64,000 nucleotides of DNA from JANYCO01 sp035535995 (GTDB lineage Bacteria; Bacteroidota; Bacteroidia; Cytophagales; Cytophagaceae): contig DATLOZ010000022.1 in the NCBI GenBank assembly GCA_035535995.1, forward strand, positions 384,229 to 448,228. The letters run 5' to 3'. The translations under genes were made by a program, and so were the position numbers. A model generated the notes under the pieces. The model did not search any database. It saw nothing but the letters and a program-made list of their open reading frames with translations, and was not told the origin of the DNA. This document shows, in pieces, positions 55,093 through 62,685 of this stretch. How positions within the stretch are numbered: position 1 is the stretch's first letter; every line of letters begins with the position of its first letter.

Positions 55093-55575
55093 TTAACATC
55101 CAATATCAGGTCTAGAAAAAATAGGGATTGCTATATTTCCGTCAGGATCTTCAAATGGAAGATTTTGTCCTGCAATTAACTCTCCAAGTTTTTCAATAGA
55201 ATTCCAGCCAATAATAGAAGATGCAAACTCTTTAAGAGCAGGCGGTACTTCAGCCGTTTCCATACTACCATGAGTATAAATTCCAATTATTCTTTTACCC
55301 TGTCTTTGAGCTTCTCTTATTTCAAAATCTACCCATTCTCTCGTATGTGTTCTGGGCCCAATCAAACAAATGAAAGTCTTAGACCATCTAATTCGCATCT
55401 CCAAGAGACGTGTTACCACTTCATTCGACGGTTTCCGTCCTCCTTTATGATTGCTACTGTCAACTGAAAAGTTTCGGACCTCATATCCACTTTCTCTTAA
55501 CCTACTTTTGAGAGATTGTACATGCTCATCATCTTTGCCATAATGACTAATAAATATATTATGCTGGTCTGCCAT
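55093..55575 (-). CDS. ThsB-like TIR-domain protein
   Basis: 160 residues, one TIR-like domain of the DUF1863/ThsB type: HNIFISHYGKDDEHVQSLKS, ESGYEVRNFSVDSS, WSKTFICLIGPRTHTREW and the WVDFEIREAQRQGKRIIG block, which has a WxxxE pattern. Thoeris ThsB proteins are of this kind and make cyclic ADP-ribose isomers from NAD on phage infection. It overlaps the upstream gene by 17 bases and abuts Nmad2. A role as NAD-dependent signal maker is inferred. Confidence 0.83.
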   Translation of the reverse strand: MADQHNIFISHYGKDDEHVQSLKSRLRESGYEVRNFSVDSSNHKGGRKPSNEVVTRLLEMRIRWSKTFICLIGPRTHTREWVDFEIREAQRQGKRIIGIYTHGSMETAEVPPALKEFASSIIGWNSIEKLGELIAGQNLPFEDPDGNIAIPIFSRPDIGC

Positions 55576-56590
55576 AGTTATTTTGAATTAGTTCGTTAAT
55601 GCCCCACTTGGGAGGAAAATAAAATTCAATAGAATCTTTATCTTCAAAAATAAATTTTTGCTTTATTCTTTTACGGTTTGAATATCCAGTTATATTAGGA
55701 TGAACTACCCGAGAATATTTATCTACCTCACAAAATATATTTTGGCAGTCAATCAACTGTAAATTTCTTCCCCAAAGTTTTTTAAATTCAAGACCTAATC
55801 TTTCAAATTCATATTCCTGATTATCCGACATCATTCTTATAATGTCTTCAAAAGAATAATTACCAAAGTCCCTAAAACATTTTGCTATTCCATCCTGAGC
55901 TCCTGGGCCAGCTTGTACAAATTCCATTTCACTGAAACTAGTTAACATACTGTAATTAAAATCTGTTACATATTGATATGCCAAAAATTCTCCTATTGTT
56001 GGATATGTAAGAATGAGATCATATGCTTCTGCCATATTATTGCAACGTTGAAGTTTATATGGTACATTCTTCTCAATCATCAATTCAATAAGTTTTAAAT
56101 GATTTTGATGCTTTTTCTGATGGCCAAAAGTAGATTGACCGGAAGCCATAATATACGCTGCAGAATATATAGGGACTTTAGCTTGCATTAATCCAGAGAG
56201 TACTTTATCATATTTCTTGAATGAATAATCATTAAAATTAATTTCTCCAAATTCCTTTTCTAAGAATTCCCAAGTAGAAATACGATTAAAAATTTTAAAT
56301 AATATTATTCTAAAAAAAACTTCATTAGGTTCTTGATTACCTTTATAAATAACATTCTTAATTAAATACTGACTTACTCTATCTGTAGCACGATAAACAT
56401 TGGTGAATTTATGTTGTTCTAAAATACTATCCTCTGTCCATGGATATTTCAGATTATTGAATCTCTTAAAAAATATATTTTGTCTTTCTGATGCAAAACG
56501 CCAATAAGTGTCATAAACAACACTTGGTTTGGGTTTTGATCTCTTATTAAGAATCAAAAAATTGTTATCTATTTGCAATGTTTTATTCAC
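55559..56590 (-). CDS. 5-hmdU DNA kinase helical domain / DNA-glycosylase-like protein
   Basis: 343 residues, start GTG. The sequence YDTYWRFASERQNIFFKRFN, EQHKFTNVYRATDRVSQYLI and GPGAQDGIAKCFRDFG match the helical domain family found in 5-hydroxymethyl-dU DNA kinases and alpha-glutamyl/putrescinyl-thymine pyrophosphorylases (DNA glycosylase fold, helix-hairpin-helix loop). The kinase P-loop partner domain is absent. LQLIDCQNIFCEVDKYSRV near residue 285 is the conserved C-terminal part. The family acts on hypermodified thymine in phage DNA, so here it may recognise or excise such bases (inference). Confidence 0.65.
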   Translation of the reverse strand: MNKTLQIDNNFLILNKRSKPKPSVVYDTYWRFASERQNIFFKRFNNLKYPWTEDSILEQHKFTNVYRATDRVSQYLIKNVIYKGNQEPNEVFFRIILFKIFNRISTWEFLEKEFGEINFNDYSFKKYDKVLSGLMQAKVPIYSAAYIMASGQSTFGHQKKHQNHLKLIELMIEKNVPYKLQRCNNMAEAYDLILTYPTIGEFLAYQYVTDFNYSMLTSFSEMEFVQAGPGAQDGIAKCFRDFGNYSFEDIIRMMSDNQEYEFERLGLEFKKLWGRNLQLIDCQNIFCEVDKYSRVVHPNITGYSNRKRIKQKFIFEDKDSIEFYFPPKWGINELIQNNYGRPA

Positions 56591-56596
56591 GATTAA

Positions 56597-57559
56597 TTAA
56601 GTAAAACTCTTCGTCAAACCTTTTAGAATTAAATATACCATCTCACTTATGTGAGGTGTAGTTCCCAATCTTAAATTTTCTTCCTCTGTTAATCCGTTTA
56701 ACTCACATAATCCTTTAAGTCCAAAATTATTAAGCACGGAAATGAAATGAGAATAATCAATCAGATCATGGGGATGATTCTGATTATATAAAGTTAACAA
56801 ATTATTATATTCAACACTATCCACATAATAATTACTGGATAAACTATCCGGCCGTTCACCCTTCAATCCTGCTATAGCATCTGATGTGATACCTCCAAAT
56901 GCTCCTATTAAATAAACTGGATGTTTATATTTTATTGCTAATAGAAGTTCTTCCAAAATACCAGGACATTTACCTTTAAATCCTTTTGTACGGCCTCCTA
57001 TAAAGATTCTGGAGTTACAAGACGCTTCCATTTGCTCTCTCATTTTAGTCAAGCATCTTGTCCATATGTAAAGATTATCGGTTGAATCAGGTTTTAAAAA
57101 TAACTTAGGATTTTCGATTGTTAAATCCGCTGGAGGATCAACTTTAATAAAGGAAATATTTTGTCTCAACTCAGCTTCTTTTTCTTTTGATAGGGTTGTT
57201 GACAAAGGATAAGCCAAATAACTATAGAATCTATCACTTGGAGGCAATTCTTTATCCGCTTTATAATAAGCTAATAAATCAAATAGCAATTCGGTAAATC
57301 CACCTTGTCGCATATCACCACCATAAGCTATCTTTCCTCCTAATGCCAGGATATATCGCGCTACTTCTATGACGGCATCCTTAACATGAGCAACACCATA
57401 ACCTAATTCATTAAGATTATCACTTTCAGAAATTGAAATCCCTATAGTTTTTCCTTTAAGGAAGTATTTCCTGGATAAAACCTCCTCCCTACCAAGAACT
57501 AAAGCCTCTCCACTTCCTGAATCTTGTGATATATTTGATATATTATGTTCTTCGCTCAT
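56597..57559 (-). CDS. SLOG-domain protein (LD_cluster2-like)
   Basis: 320 residues. A Rossmannoid nucleotide-binding domain begins KGKTIGISISESDNLNELG near residue 36 and continues ALGGKIAYGGDMRQGGFTEL; the second half has IFIGGRTKGFKGKCPGILEE and HPVYLIGAFGGITSDAIAGL, the paired glycine loops of SLOG proteins. The family is predicted to bind nucleotide or ADP-ribose-type ligands; in Thoeris the ThsA SLOG domain binds the TIR-made signal. It overlaps the double-TIR gene by 4 bases, which supports direct cooperation with TIR proteins. Confidence 0.68.
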   Translation of the reverse strand: MSEEHNISNISQDSGSGEALVLGREEVLSRKYFLKGKTIGISISESDNLNELGYGVAHVKDAVIEVARYILALGGKIAYGGDMRQGGFTELLFDLLAYYKADKELPPSDRFYSYLAYPLSTTLSKEKEAELRQNISFIKVDPPADLTIENPKLFLKPDSTDNLYIWTRCLTKMREQMEASCNSRIFIGGRTKGFKGKCPGILEELLLAIKYKHPVYLIGAFGGITSDAIAGLKGERPDSLSSNYYVDSVEYNNLLTLYNQNHPHDLIDYSHFISVLNNFGLKGLCELNGLTEEENLRLGTTPHISEMVYLILKGLTKSFT

Positions 57560-58746
57560 TTTTTATTCTTCTTTGCAATAGATGGAAGCATTAATGGAGT
57601 TATAAAAATGAAATCATCATCTAACTGATTTAATATATCCAACTCTTCCGAACCTAATGGAGGATCAGGATAAATAACTAATGCATATTTTTCCTCAGCA
57701 ACTTTTTGTTTTTTTAATTGTATAAAATTAAATAACTCAGGAGTATTACTGAGTATTCTATCTGTTTTTATGTTATATAAATTAGTTAATGAGTCAAGAA
57801 ATCTCCTGGTATATTGATTGAATAATACCTGTTCTAAGGTTAAATCAATAATAGACTGATAATTTTCTTTAAATCGGATGGATGGTGAATTTCCTAAGTA
57901 AGGGAATGCTCTTTTTTCACCATGCTGCACTATATTAACAATTACGATGGGACAACCTTCTGATTTTGCGGTAAGCACTTCAATTCTGCACCACTCCCGA
58001 TCAGCATAACTATCCGATTGAAAAACAACAAGAGCTGACTCGCTTGCAGCTTTCTTAATTTCTTCGCCAAAATTTGATCCATATGCAATATCGTTAGCAT
58101 CAAAGAACGTCTTTAATTGTGTTTGAGAATTAATATAATCTCTGAATTTTATAGCATCCAACTTTGACTCATCATGTTTAGAATGGCTTATAAATAGTTT
58201 AACCGGAGGAGAAACCGTTAACGAATCCGTTTCATCGCTTCCCTTCTTCATATTCATAAGCAAGCGACATAACTCGTGGAGTATTGGACTTTTAATTTGT
58301 AGCAGAATACCATCACTTGTATTTACATCACAAGCAATACTTTTACTTGTATCTATTCGAATAAAATTAATAGCTGAAAATTTTCTAGAAACATTAAAAG
58401 AATTCTTAGATAATGCAACAGGGTATATTCTCCTTTTATTTTTTTCGATATTACACTTATCATATAGTTCGTCTATATAATTACCGTAATTTTTATCATT
58501 AACAAATTCGTCCGAAACTAACGGAACAATAGCAACGTACTCTGATTCATTAAAATCAATATCTATGGGAATATTCTTTCCTTTACAATTTTTATTTCGG
58601 AAATAAACCGGAATACCTAATGAGCGTATTAAGGGTTTTTCTGGATTTCGACATAATACAGAATATATGTAATCCGCAATTTGTTGACCTTCGATGTAAT
58701 CAGGATGCCAAATTATATATACAGCTAATGGAGTTTTGTATCTCAT
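57556..58746 (-). CDS. Protein with two TIR-like domains
   Basis: 396 residues. The N-terminal half (LAVYIIWHPDYIEGQQIADY, GIPVYFRNKN, SEYVAIVPLVSDEFVNDKNY) resembles a TIR fold but lacks a WxxxE motif, so is probably inactive. The second domain (about 180-310: VKLFISHSKHDESKLDA, LKTFFDANDIAYGSNFGEEI, ALVVFQSDSYADREWCRIEV) has WCRIE and looks catalytic. About 85 further C-terminal residues are unassigned. Overlaps both neighbours by 4 bases (TIR upstream, SLOG downstream). A dimer-like arrangement in one chain, with one active and one degenerate subunit, is inferred. Confidence 0.78.
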   Translation of the reverse strand: MRYKTPLAVYIIWHPDYIEGQQIADYIYSVLCRNPEKPLIRSLGIPVYFRNKNCKGKNIPIDIDFNESEYVAIVPLVSDEFVNDKNYGNYIDELYDKCNIEKNKRRIYPVALSKNSFNVSRKFSAINFIRIDTSKSIACDVNTSDGILLQIKSPILHELCRLLMNMKKGSDETDSLTVSPPVKLFISHSKHDESKLDAIKFRDYINSQTQLKTFFDANDIAYGSNFGEEIKKAASESALVVFQSDSYADREWCRIEVLTAKSEGCPIVIVNIVQHGEKRAFPYLGNSPSIRFKENYQSIIDLTLEQVLFNQYTRRFLDSLTNLYNIKTDRILSNTPELFNFIQLKKQKVAEEKYALVIYPDPPLGSEELDILNQLDDDFIFITPLMLPSIAKKNKK

Positions 58747-59324
58747 TCGTTATCTAGATATTTATTTAGCGGATTATTAGTATACTCACTGAAGGTTTTA
58801 ACTTCTTCACCTTTTTTCATAAGGTTCTCATATATTAAATGATTTTTTCTAATTGTCTTAAGGAATTCATCTAACGATGATGACCCTTGCAGCATTTCTT
58901 TTACTTTAAGATAATCAGGAATTGTATTTTTATTAATTTCTTTATGCCTTAAAAGTTTCATATTGTCGCCTTTTTCATCAAATGCATATCCAACCTCAAA
59001 AGGTACCCACGGTGATCTAATTGTATTTGGAGAAATAATTACTATCATATATTGAGATTTATTCAAGCCGTTTCTTATAGCATTCGTTACCTCCTTCGGA
59101 TTCACAATTTGATTCTGTAATTTCAAATCATTATCTTCTAAATCAAAATAAACATCTAGTTGTTTTGATTTTATATATTCTGCCACTTCACTAGCATAGT
59201 CTTCATCTCTCCTTTGATAACTAATAAATATACACGGGATATCATCATCCGATATTTGAGAAAAAAAACGAATAGATTTCTCTATTAGATAATCTACTTC
59301 TAAAGCTCTATTTACACCGTCCAT
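58743..59324 (-). CDS. TIR-domain protein
   Basis: 193 residues, TIR domain at about 28-125: DIPCIFISYQRRDEDYASEV, LDVYFDLEDNDLKLQNQI, YMIVIISPNTIRSPWVPFEV. WVPFE supplies WxxxE, so an active NADase is plausible. The last 65 residues are helical and charged (LRHKEINKNTIPDYLKVKEM). It lies 6 bases after the MazG-like gene and overlaps the double-TIR gene by 4 bases. Very AT-rich. Confidence 0.82.
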   Translation of the reverse strand: MDGVNRALEVDYLIEKSIRFFSQISDDDIPCIFISYQRRDEDYASEVAEYIKSKQLDVYFDLEDNDLKLQNQIVNPKEVTNAIRNGLNKSQYMIVIISPNTIRSPWVPFEVGYAFDEKGDNMKLLRHKEINKNTIPDYLKVKEMLQGSSSLDEFLKTIRKNHLIYENLMKKGEEVKTFSEYTNNPLNKYLDNE

Positions 59325-59330
59325 TGTTAT

Positions 59331-60215
59331 TTAATTTTTCCCCAAATAAATTAATTTACGATTTTTAATACTTACTAAAACACGTCCACCTTTGTTAACT
59401 CTTAACTCATCATAAACTTTATACGAATTTATAATTGCCGTTTCCCATTGTTTCTGCGTACAGCTTTTAACTTCAATTCCACTAACCAACTTTTGAACTG
59501 TTTTTAATATTTCAGTATCAACACTATTACTATATTTAAATAATTGATGATCTACGCCATGGCTGTATATAAAGAGACTGACCAGTTCTTCTATTACACC
59601 AGCTCTTCCGCCATCTTCTATTTCATCTGTTGTATTAACACTCTTCCTTTTTATCTCCATAAGTTTCCTTATTACAGGAGACCAGCCCAAGTAGGCTACA
59701 TATCCAAAATGAAAAATATCATGATATCTATAACCGTCTTCTAAATAAGAGTTATCAGATATATCATCGCCTATTTGTTTTCCACTAGAATTATTAATTA
59801 TTCTTACTTTTTCTTTTCCGTTTTCATTTCGAACAATAAAGTGTACTTCAAACTCCCTAGGGAACTGTTCCTCTTCCGGATAATCAGCATCATAAATGAT
59901 AAAATTATCAGAATGTTCTAAATCAAATCTATCTTTAATTTTTGCAATATTATTGGTTGCAATTTCTTCCAAATCAATCTCGTTTTGAGAAGCAATAGTT
60001 GAGATATACCATAGAACATCGCCAAGTTCCTCTTTAAGCTTATTCTTATAATTAGTGTAAGCATTCCCGTCTCTTAAATTTTTTTTAAGTTCAGTAATAA
60101 CAGAACCAGCTTCTCCGATTAATCCCAAAAATGGAACTAGTTTATTTGCTTCTTTCCCTTTGATATAATCCTGTATCGTCTTTTTTGCTTCGTTTTGATA
60201 ATGTGAAAATTCCAT
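59331..60215 (-). CDS. MazG-like nucleotide pyrophosphohydrolase with C-terminal MazG-associated domain
   Basis: 294 residues. N-terminal MazG domain (1-110): FLGLIGEAGSVITELKKN and LKEELGDVLWYISTIA provide the ExxE and ExxD metal-binding motifs. The second part has YRYHDIFHFGYVAYLGWSPV and EDGGRAGVIEELVSLFIYSH, which match the C-terminal domain often fused to such MazG proteins. MazG-type enzymes hydrolyse NTPs or dNTPs to NMP and PPi. In this operon it may remove unusual or signal nucleotides (inference). 13 bases after the first TIR-like gene. Confidence 0.78.
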   Translation of the reverse strand: MEFSHYQNEAKKTIQDYIKGKEANKLVPFLGLIGEAGSVITELKKNLRDGNAYTNYKNKLKEELGDVLWYISTIASQNEIDLEEIATNNIAKIKDRFDLEHSDNFIIYDADYPEEEQFPREFEVHFIVRNENGKEKVRIINNSSGKQIGDDISDNSYLEDGYRYHDIFHFGYVAYLGWSPVIRKLMEIKRKSVNTTDEIEDGGRAGVIEELVSLFIYSHGVDHQLFKYSNSVDTEILKTVQKLVSGIEVKSCTQKQWETAIINSYKVYDELRVNKGGRVLVSIKNRKLIYLGKN

Positions 60216-60228
60216 AGTTATAGAGCGT

Positions 60229-60771
60229 TTATTGCCATTGATTACCTGTTCTATTATTCACAAATAAAGAATATGAGTTATTCGGGTTAATCTTATTTTT
60301 TCTTTCAAAAGCTTCATGTATCCAATTCTGAACGTCTAATGGATTATTGCTCCATTTATAAAGTTTAGCAAATCCACATTCAACATTATAATGCAATCTT
60401 GGAGGAATTGTTTTCGGATCATGAGTTCCATTAGATAAAAATGAATATGAAGGCAAAAAAATCCCTAATAATCCGGCCCTTGGATTGTGTTTTGTATCTC
60501 TTATGCTAGACGATATTTCCCAATCAACATGCTTTCGTTGCCATGTTTCTTTGCCAATTAATACAACTGTCACAGTTGAATCACATAAATACTCATCTCT
60601 TATTTTTTGTCGTATAACCTCTGCTTTTAAATTCGGATCAATATCTCCAACTTCCACATCCCACGGGATAATTACATCATGAATATCGGAGAACAGTCGC
60701 TTGAATTGAATTTTATAATTTTCATCATTAGCATGATGATAGCTGATAAAGGTTTTGTGCTTTATTGACAT
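60229..60771 (-). CDS. ThsB-like (DUF1863-type) TIR protein, first gene of operon
   Basis: 180 residues: KTFISYHHANDENYKIQFKR, EVIRQKIRDEYLCDSTVTVV, LIGKETWQRKHVDWEISSSI and RAGLLGIFLPSY fit the TIR-like DUF1863/ThsB family. The Glu of VDWEISSS corresponds to the catalytic position, though the usual Trp four residues earlier is not present; DUF1863 proteins vary here. It opens the eight-gene minus-strand operon ending at 54457. Its promoter lies in the AT-rich 60772-60925 gap, where no consensus -7/-33 pair could be identified. Confidence 0.82.
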   Translation of the reverse strand: MSIKHKTFISYHHANDENYKIQFKRLFSDIHDVIIPWDVEVGDIDPNLKAEVIRQKIRDEYLCDSTVTVVLIGKETWQRKHVDWEISSSIRDTKHNPRAGLLGIFLPSYSFLSNGTHDPKTIPPRLHYNVECGFAKLYKWSNNPLDVQNWIHEAFERKNKINPNNSYSLFVNNRTGNQWQ

Positions 60772-60867
60772 TATATTAATTTATTACGGTAAGGCTGCGG
60801 ATTTTTAGGAATACTTATAAGGTATTATATAATCCAGTAAAATTACCTAATAGGATGCTTTATAAGC

Positions 60868-60887
60868 AATACGCTATTGAGCGTATT
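60868..60887. terminator. Possible weak stem-loop between hipA and the TIR operon
   Basis: AATACGCT (60868-60875) and AGCGTATT (60880-60887) form an 8-bp stem with a 4-base loop. T-rich sequence follows on the plus strand only; hipA is read on the minus strand, so function as its terminator is doubtful. Without a proper terminator hipBA transcripts could run into the TIR operon. Confidence 0.3.
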
Positions 60888-60925
60888 TTTAAAAATCTAT
60901 TCCTTTATGCTAACAGTTAAAAAGA

Positions 60926-62179
60926 TCACTCAAACGCTCTGGACATTCTATCCTGCTCAGCTTTAGTGATACCAATACTACCAGCTACTTTACGCCATTC
61001 CGATATAGCGCTCTTTGTTTGACTAATAATTTTACTAGCTTTTTTTTCTTCAATACGAAAATATTCAATTACACTCATTGCAAGGTCTATATCAAGAGCG
61101 TTGTCTTTTTCCGAAATATTCAACCCAAGACCAGTGCCATATTCATTAGGATTTAGATCATAGGCAGGAGAAAGCTTCCAGCCCTTTTCTGTAAGTAGGA
61201 AACCATGATTTCTCAAATGATCGTCTGTATTCTTTACGCAAATACTGAATACAATTCTTCGCCATAACTCTTCAAGATCGGTATTAATTTCAGCACCGTG
61301 CTGCATTAAAAATTCTACCAACTCTAGATAGCTAACTCCTGTATCACTTCCGGCCCCATCTGTATGACCTAACAAAGTCATAGCAGAAGCGAAATGAATC
61401 CTTTCTCCTTTCTTATTTCTATCAAATCTTTTGGTAAGAAAAGTATGATATTGGTTATTAAATTTACGTACCTCTCCTTCTGCCACATTTAATCCCGTCT
61501 TTATTGCAAGCGTATTTACAACCATCTCCCAGGCTCCTACATTTTTATCGTCTTTAATACTCGGAAATTTTGCAATCCACAAATGATTATTAGGATCGGC
61601 TACGCTGGCTTTGGGCCTTGCACCTCCCAGAGAAGAACCAGGAGCAATAAGCAACCCAAGCCATTTAAGATATTCTTCATCGTCTACATTATCTTCTTCA
61701 AATTTCAGACTGGCATGTTCCAGCTCACGCAAGGATGTCCACGGTGGTGCAGCCATCGTTCTATCATTATTCATAAAGTTTCCTTCTTCACTTTCCTTAT
61801 AACGCAAAGCTCCCATCCGATGCCCGTCATACACACCAAGCAGATAATCTGACTCTAATAGATTTCTAACCGGACGTTTTTCTTTTCTTGCTGTAACAGC
61901 TTCTCTCCTATCCATCAGGACTCTTCCCCAACGGTCGGGACAAGAATCCAGGAATGCACCGAAGTTGAGTTTTTCTTCTTTTGGGAAATAACGCCCTGCA
62001 TATAATTGCAGATCTGGATCAAGCATATAAGTATTACCAGACTCTAGCCAATCTCTTGTGTATTCAAATGAAAATGTCTCTCTTCCTTTTGACGGAATAG
62101 CCGACAGTATTCCAATGAGAAAGGGTTCTTTAAATTTTTCCCAATGCGCGTATACTAATATTTCTTTTTTTGTACTCAT
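60926..62179 (-). CDS. hipA: HipA-family serine/threonine kinase toxin
   Basis: 417 residues, single HipA. N-terminal subdomain (EPFLIGILSAIPSKGRETFS), GSSLGGARPKASVADPNNHL as the P-loop-like phosphate-binding region, kinase core with VKNTDDHLRNHGFLL near residue 315 carrying the catalytic Asp, and SPAYDLNP (DxDxxN-type metal site) soon after. In E. coli HipA phosphorylates glutamyl-tRNA synthetase and causes dormancy; the target here is unknown. Its ATG overlaps hipB's stop by 4 bases, the usual toxin-antitoxin coupling. Confidence 0.9.
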   Translation of the reverse strand: MSTKKEILVYAHWEKFKEPFLIGILSAIPSKGRETFSFEYTRDWLESGNTYMLDPDLQLYAGRYFPKEEKLNFGAFLDSCPDRWGRVLMDRREAVTARKEKRPVRNLLESDYLLGVYDGHRMGALRYKESEEGNFMNNDRTMAAPPWTSLRELEHASLKFEEDNVDDEEYLKWLGLLIAPGSSLGGARPKASVADPNNHLWIAKFPSIKDDKNVGAWEMVVNTLAIKTGLNVAEGEVRKFNNQYHTFLTKRFDRNKKGERIHFASAMTLLGHTDGAGSDTGVSYLELVEFLMQHGAEINTDLEELWRRIVFSICVKNTDDHLRNHGFLLTEKGWKLSPAYDLNPNEYGTGLGLNISEKDNALDIDLAMSVIEYFRIEEKKASKIISQTKSAISEWRKVAGSIGITKAEQDRMSRAFE

Positions 62180-62499
62180 GATTTCTTCTTCCGTTTAGGC
62201 GCTCTCTCTTTCACCACCAATTCCGCGTCTTGTAACTTCCTGCCCAAAATGTCATCCGATGCTACCTTCAATAAATCCTTATCAAGCCCCAACACAAATA
62301 GCACTTGGCAATAGCTTCCCATGGCTACACTTGATGCCCCGCTTTCAATTTTCACAAGGGTCTGCCGACTTATATCCGCCCGTTCTGCTACTTGTTCTGC
62401 ACTAAGTTTTCTTCTTAGCCTGGCTAAACGGATATTTTCCCCTAGTTCTTGTAGAACTTTACGGGAAGATGGTAATAGAACCGTTTTTCGCTTTTCCAT
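62176..62499 (-). CDS. hipB: HipB-family XRE antitoxin
   Basis: 107 residues from the ATG at 62499 (MEKRKTVLLPSSRKVLQELG); a start at 62520 would add 7 residues and overlap the -7 element. Helix-turn-helix (ERADISRQTLVKIESGASS) near residues 40-58. The C-terminus is basic (VVKERAPKRKKKS). It represses its operon and neutralises HipA. Translationally coupled to hipA by overlap. Confidence 0.88.
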   Translation of the reverse strand: MEKRKTVLLPSSRKVLQELGENIRLARLRRKLSAEQVAERADISRQTLVKIESGASSVAMGSYCQVLFVLGLDKDLLKVASDDILGRKLQDAELVVKERAPKRKKKS

Positions 62500-62513
62500 A
62501 ATGTTAATTATTA

Positions 62514-62539
62514 TATACAAATATACATATTTATGTATA
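62514..62539 (-). promoter_or_regulatory. Candidate hipBA promoter and operator
   Basis: On the minus strand TATATTTG (62525-62518) matches the -7 consensus and lies 18 bases before the hipB ATG. It is embedded in an AT-rich near-palindrome with end half-sites TATACA (62514) and TGTATA (62539), a layout typical for HipB autorepression. No -33 box is recognisable. Confidence 0.4.
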
Positions 62540-62630
62540 ATATAATTAACATTATTATACTTATAACAATAATTATTATAACGGCCTTATTGATAATATG
62601 CTACTTATTAGACACTTATATAAAAGTCGG

Positions 62631-62685
62631 TTTATCAAAAGCCGAATTTGCGGCGATGATCGCCGCAAATCCGGCTTTTGATAAA
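62631..62685. repeat. 55-bp near-perfect palindrome
   Basis: Two 27-base arms (62631-62657 and 62659-62685) are complementary with one mismatch around a single central base. The core is GCGGCGATGATCGCCGC and the ends are TTTATCAAAAGCC / GGCTTTTGATAAA. It lies just before the convergent gene at 62686-62979, whose stop is one base to the right. It may be a bidirectional terminator or a mobile-element or recombination site. Confidence 0.85.

Noticed and set aside
54457..60771. Calling the operon a standard Thoeris system
   Set aside because: ThsB-like TIR proteins and a SLOG protein are present, but there is no ThsA with SIR2-like or other NADase/membrane effector domain fused to SLOG, and the extra MazG, Nmad2 and glycosylase-like genes are not part of Thoeris.
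54457..60771. Phage or prophage base-hypermodification cluster
   Set aside because: Modification-associated domains occur, but no thymidylate synthase homologue, P-loop kinase, DNA polymerase or structural phage gene is visible.
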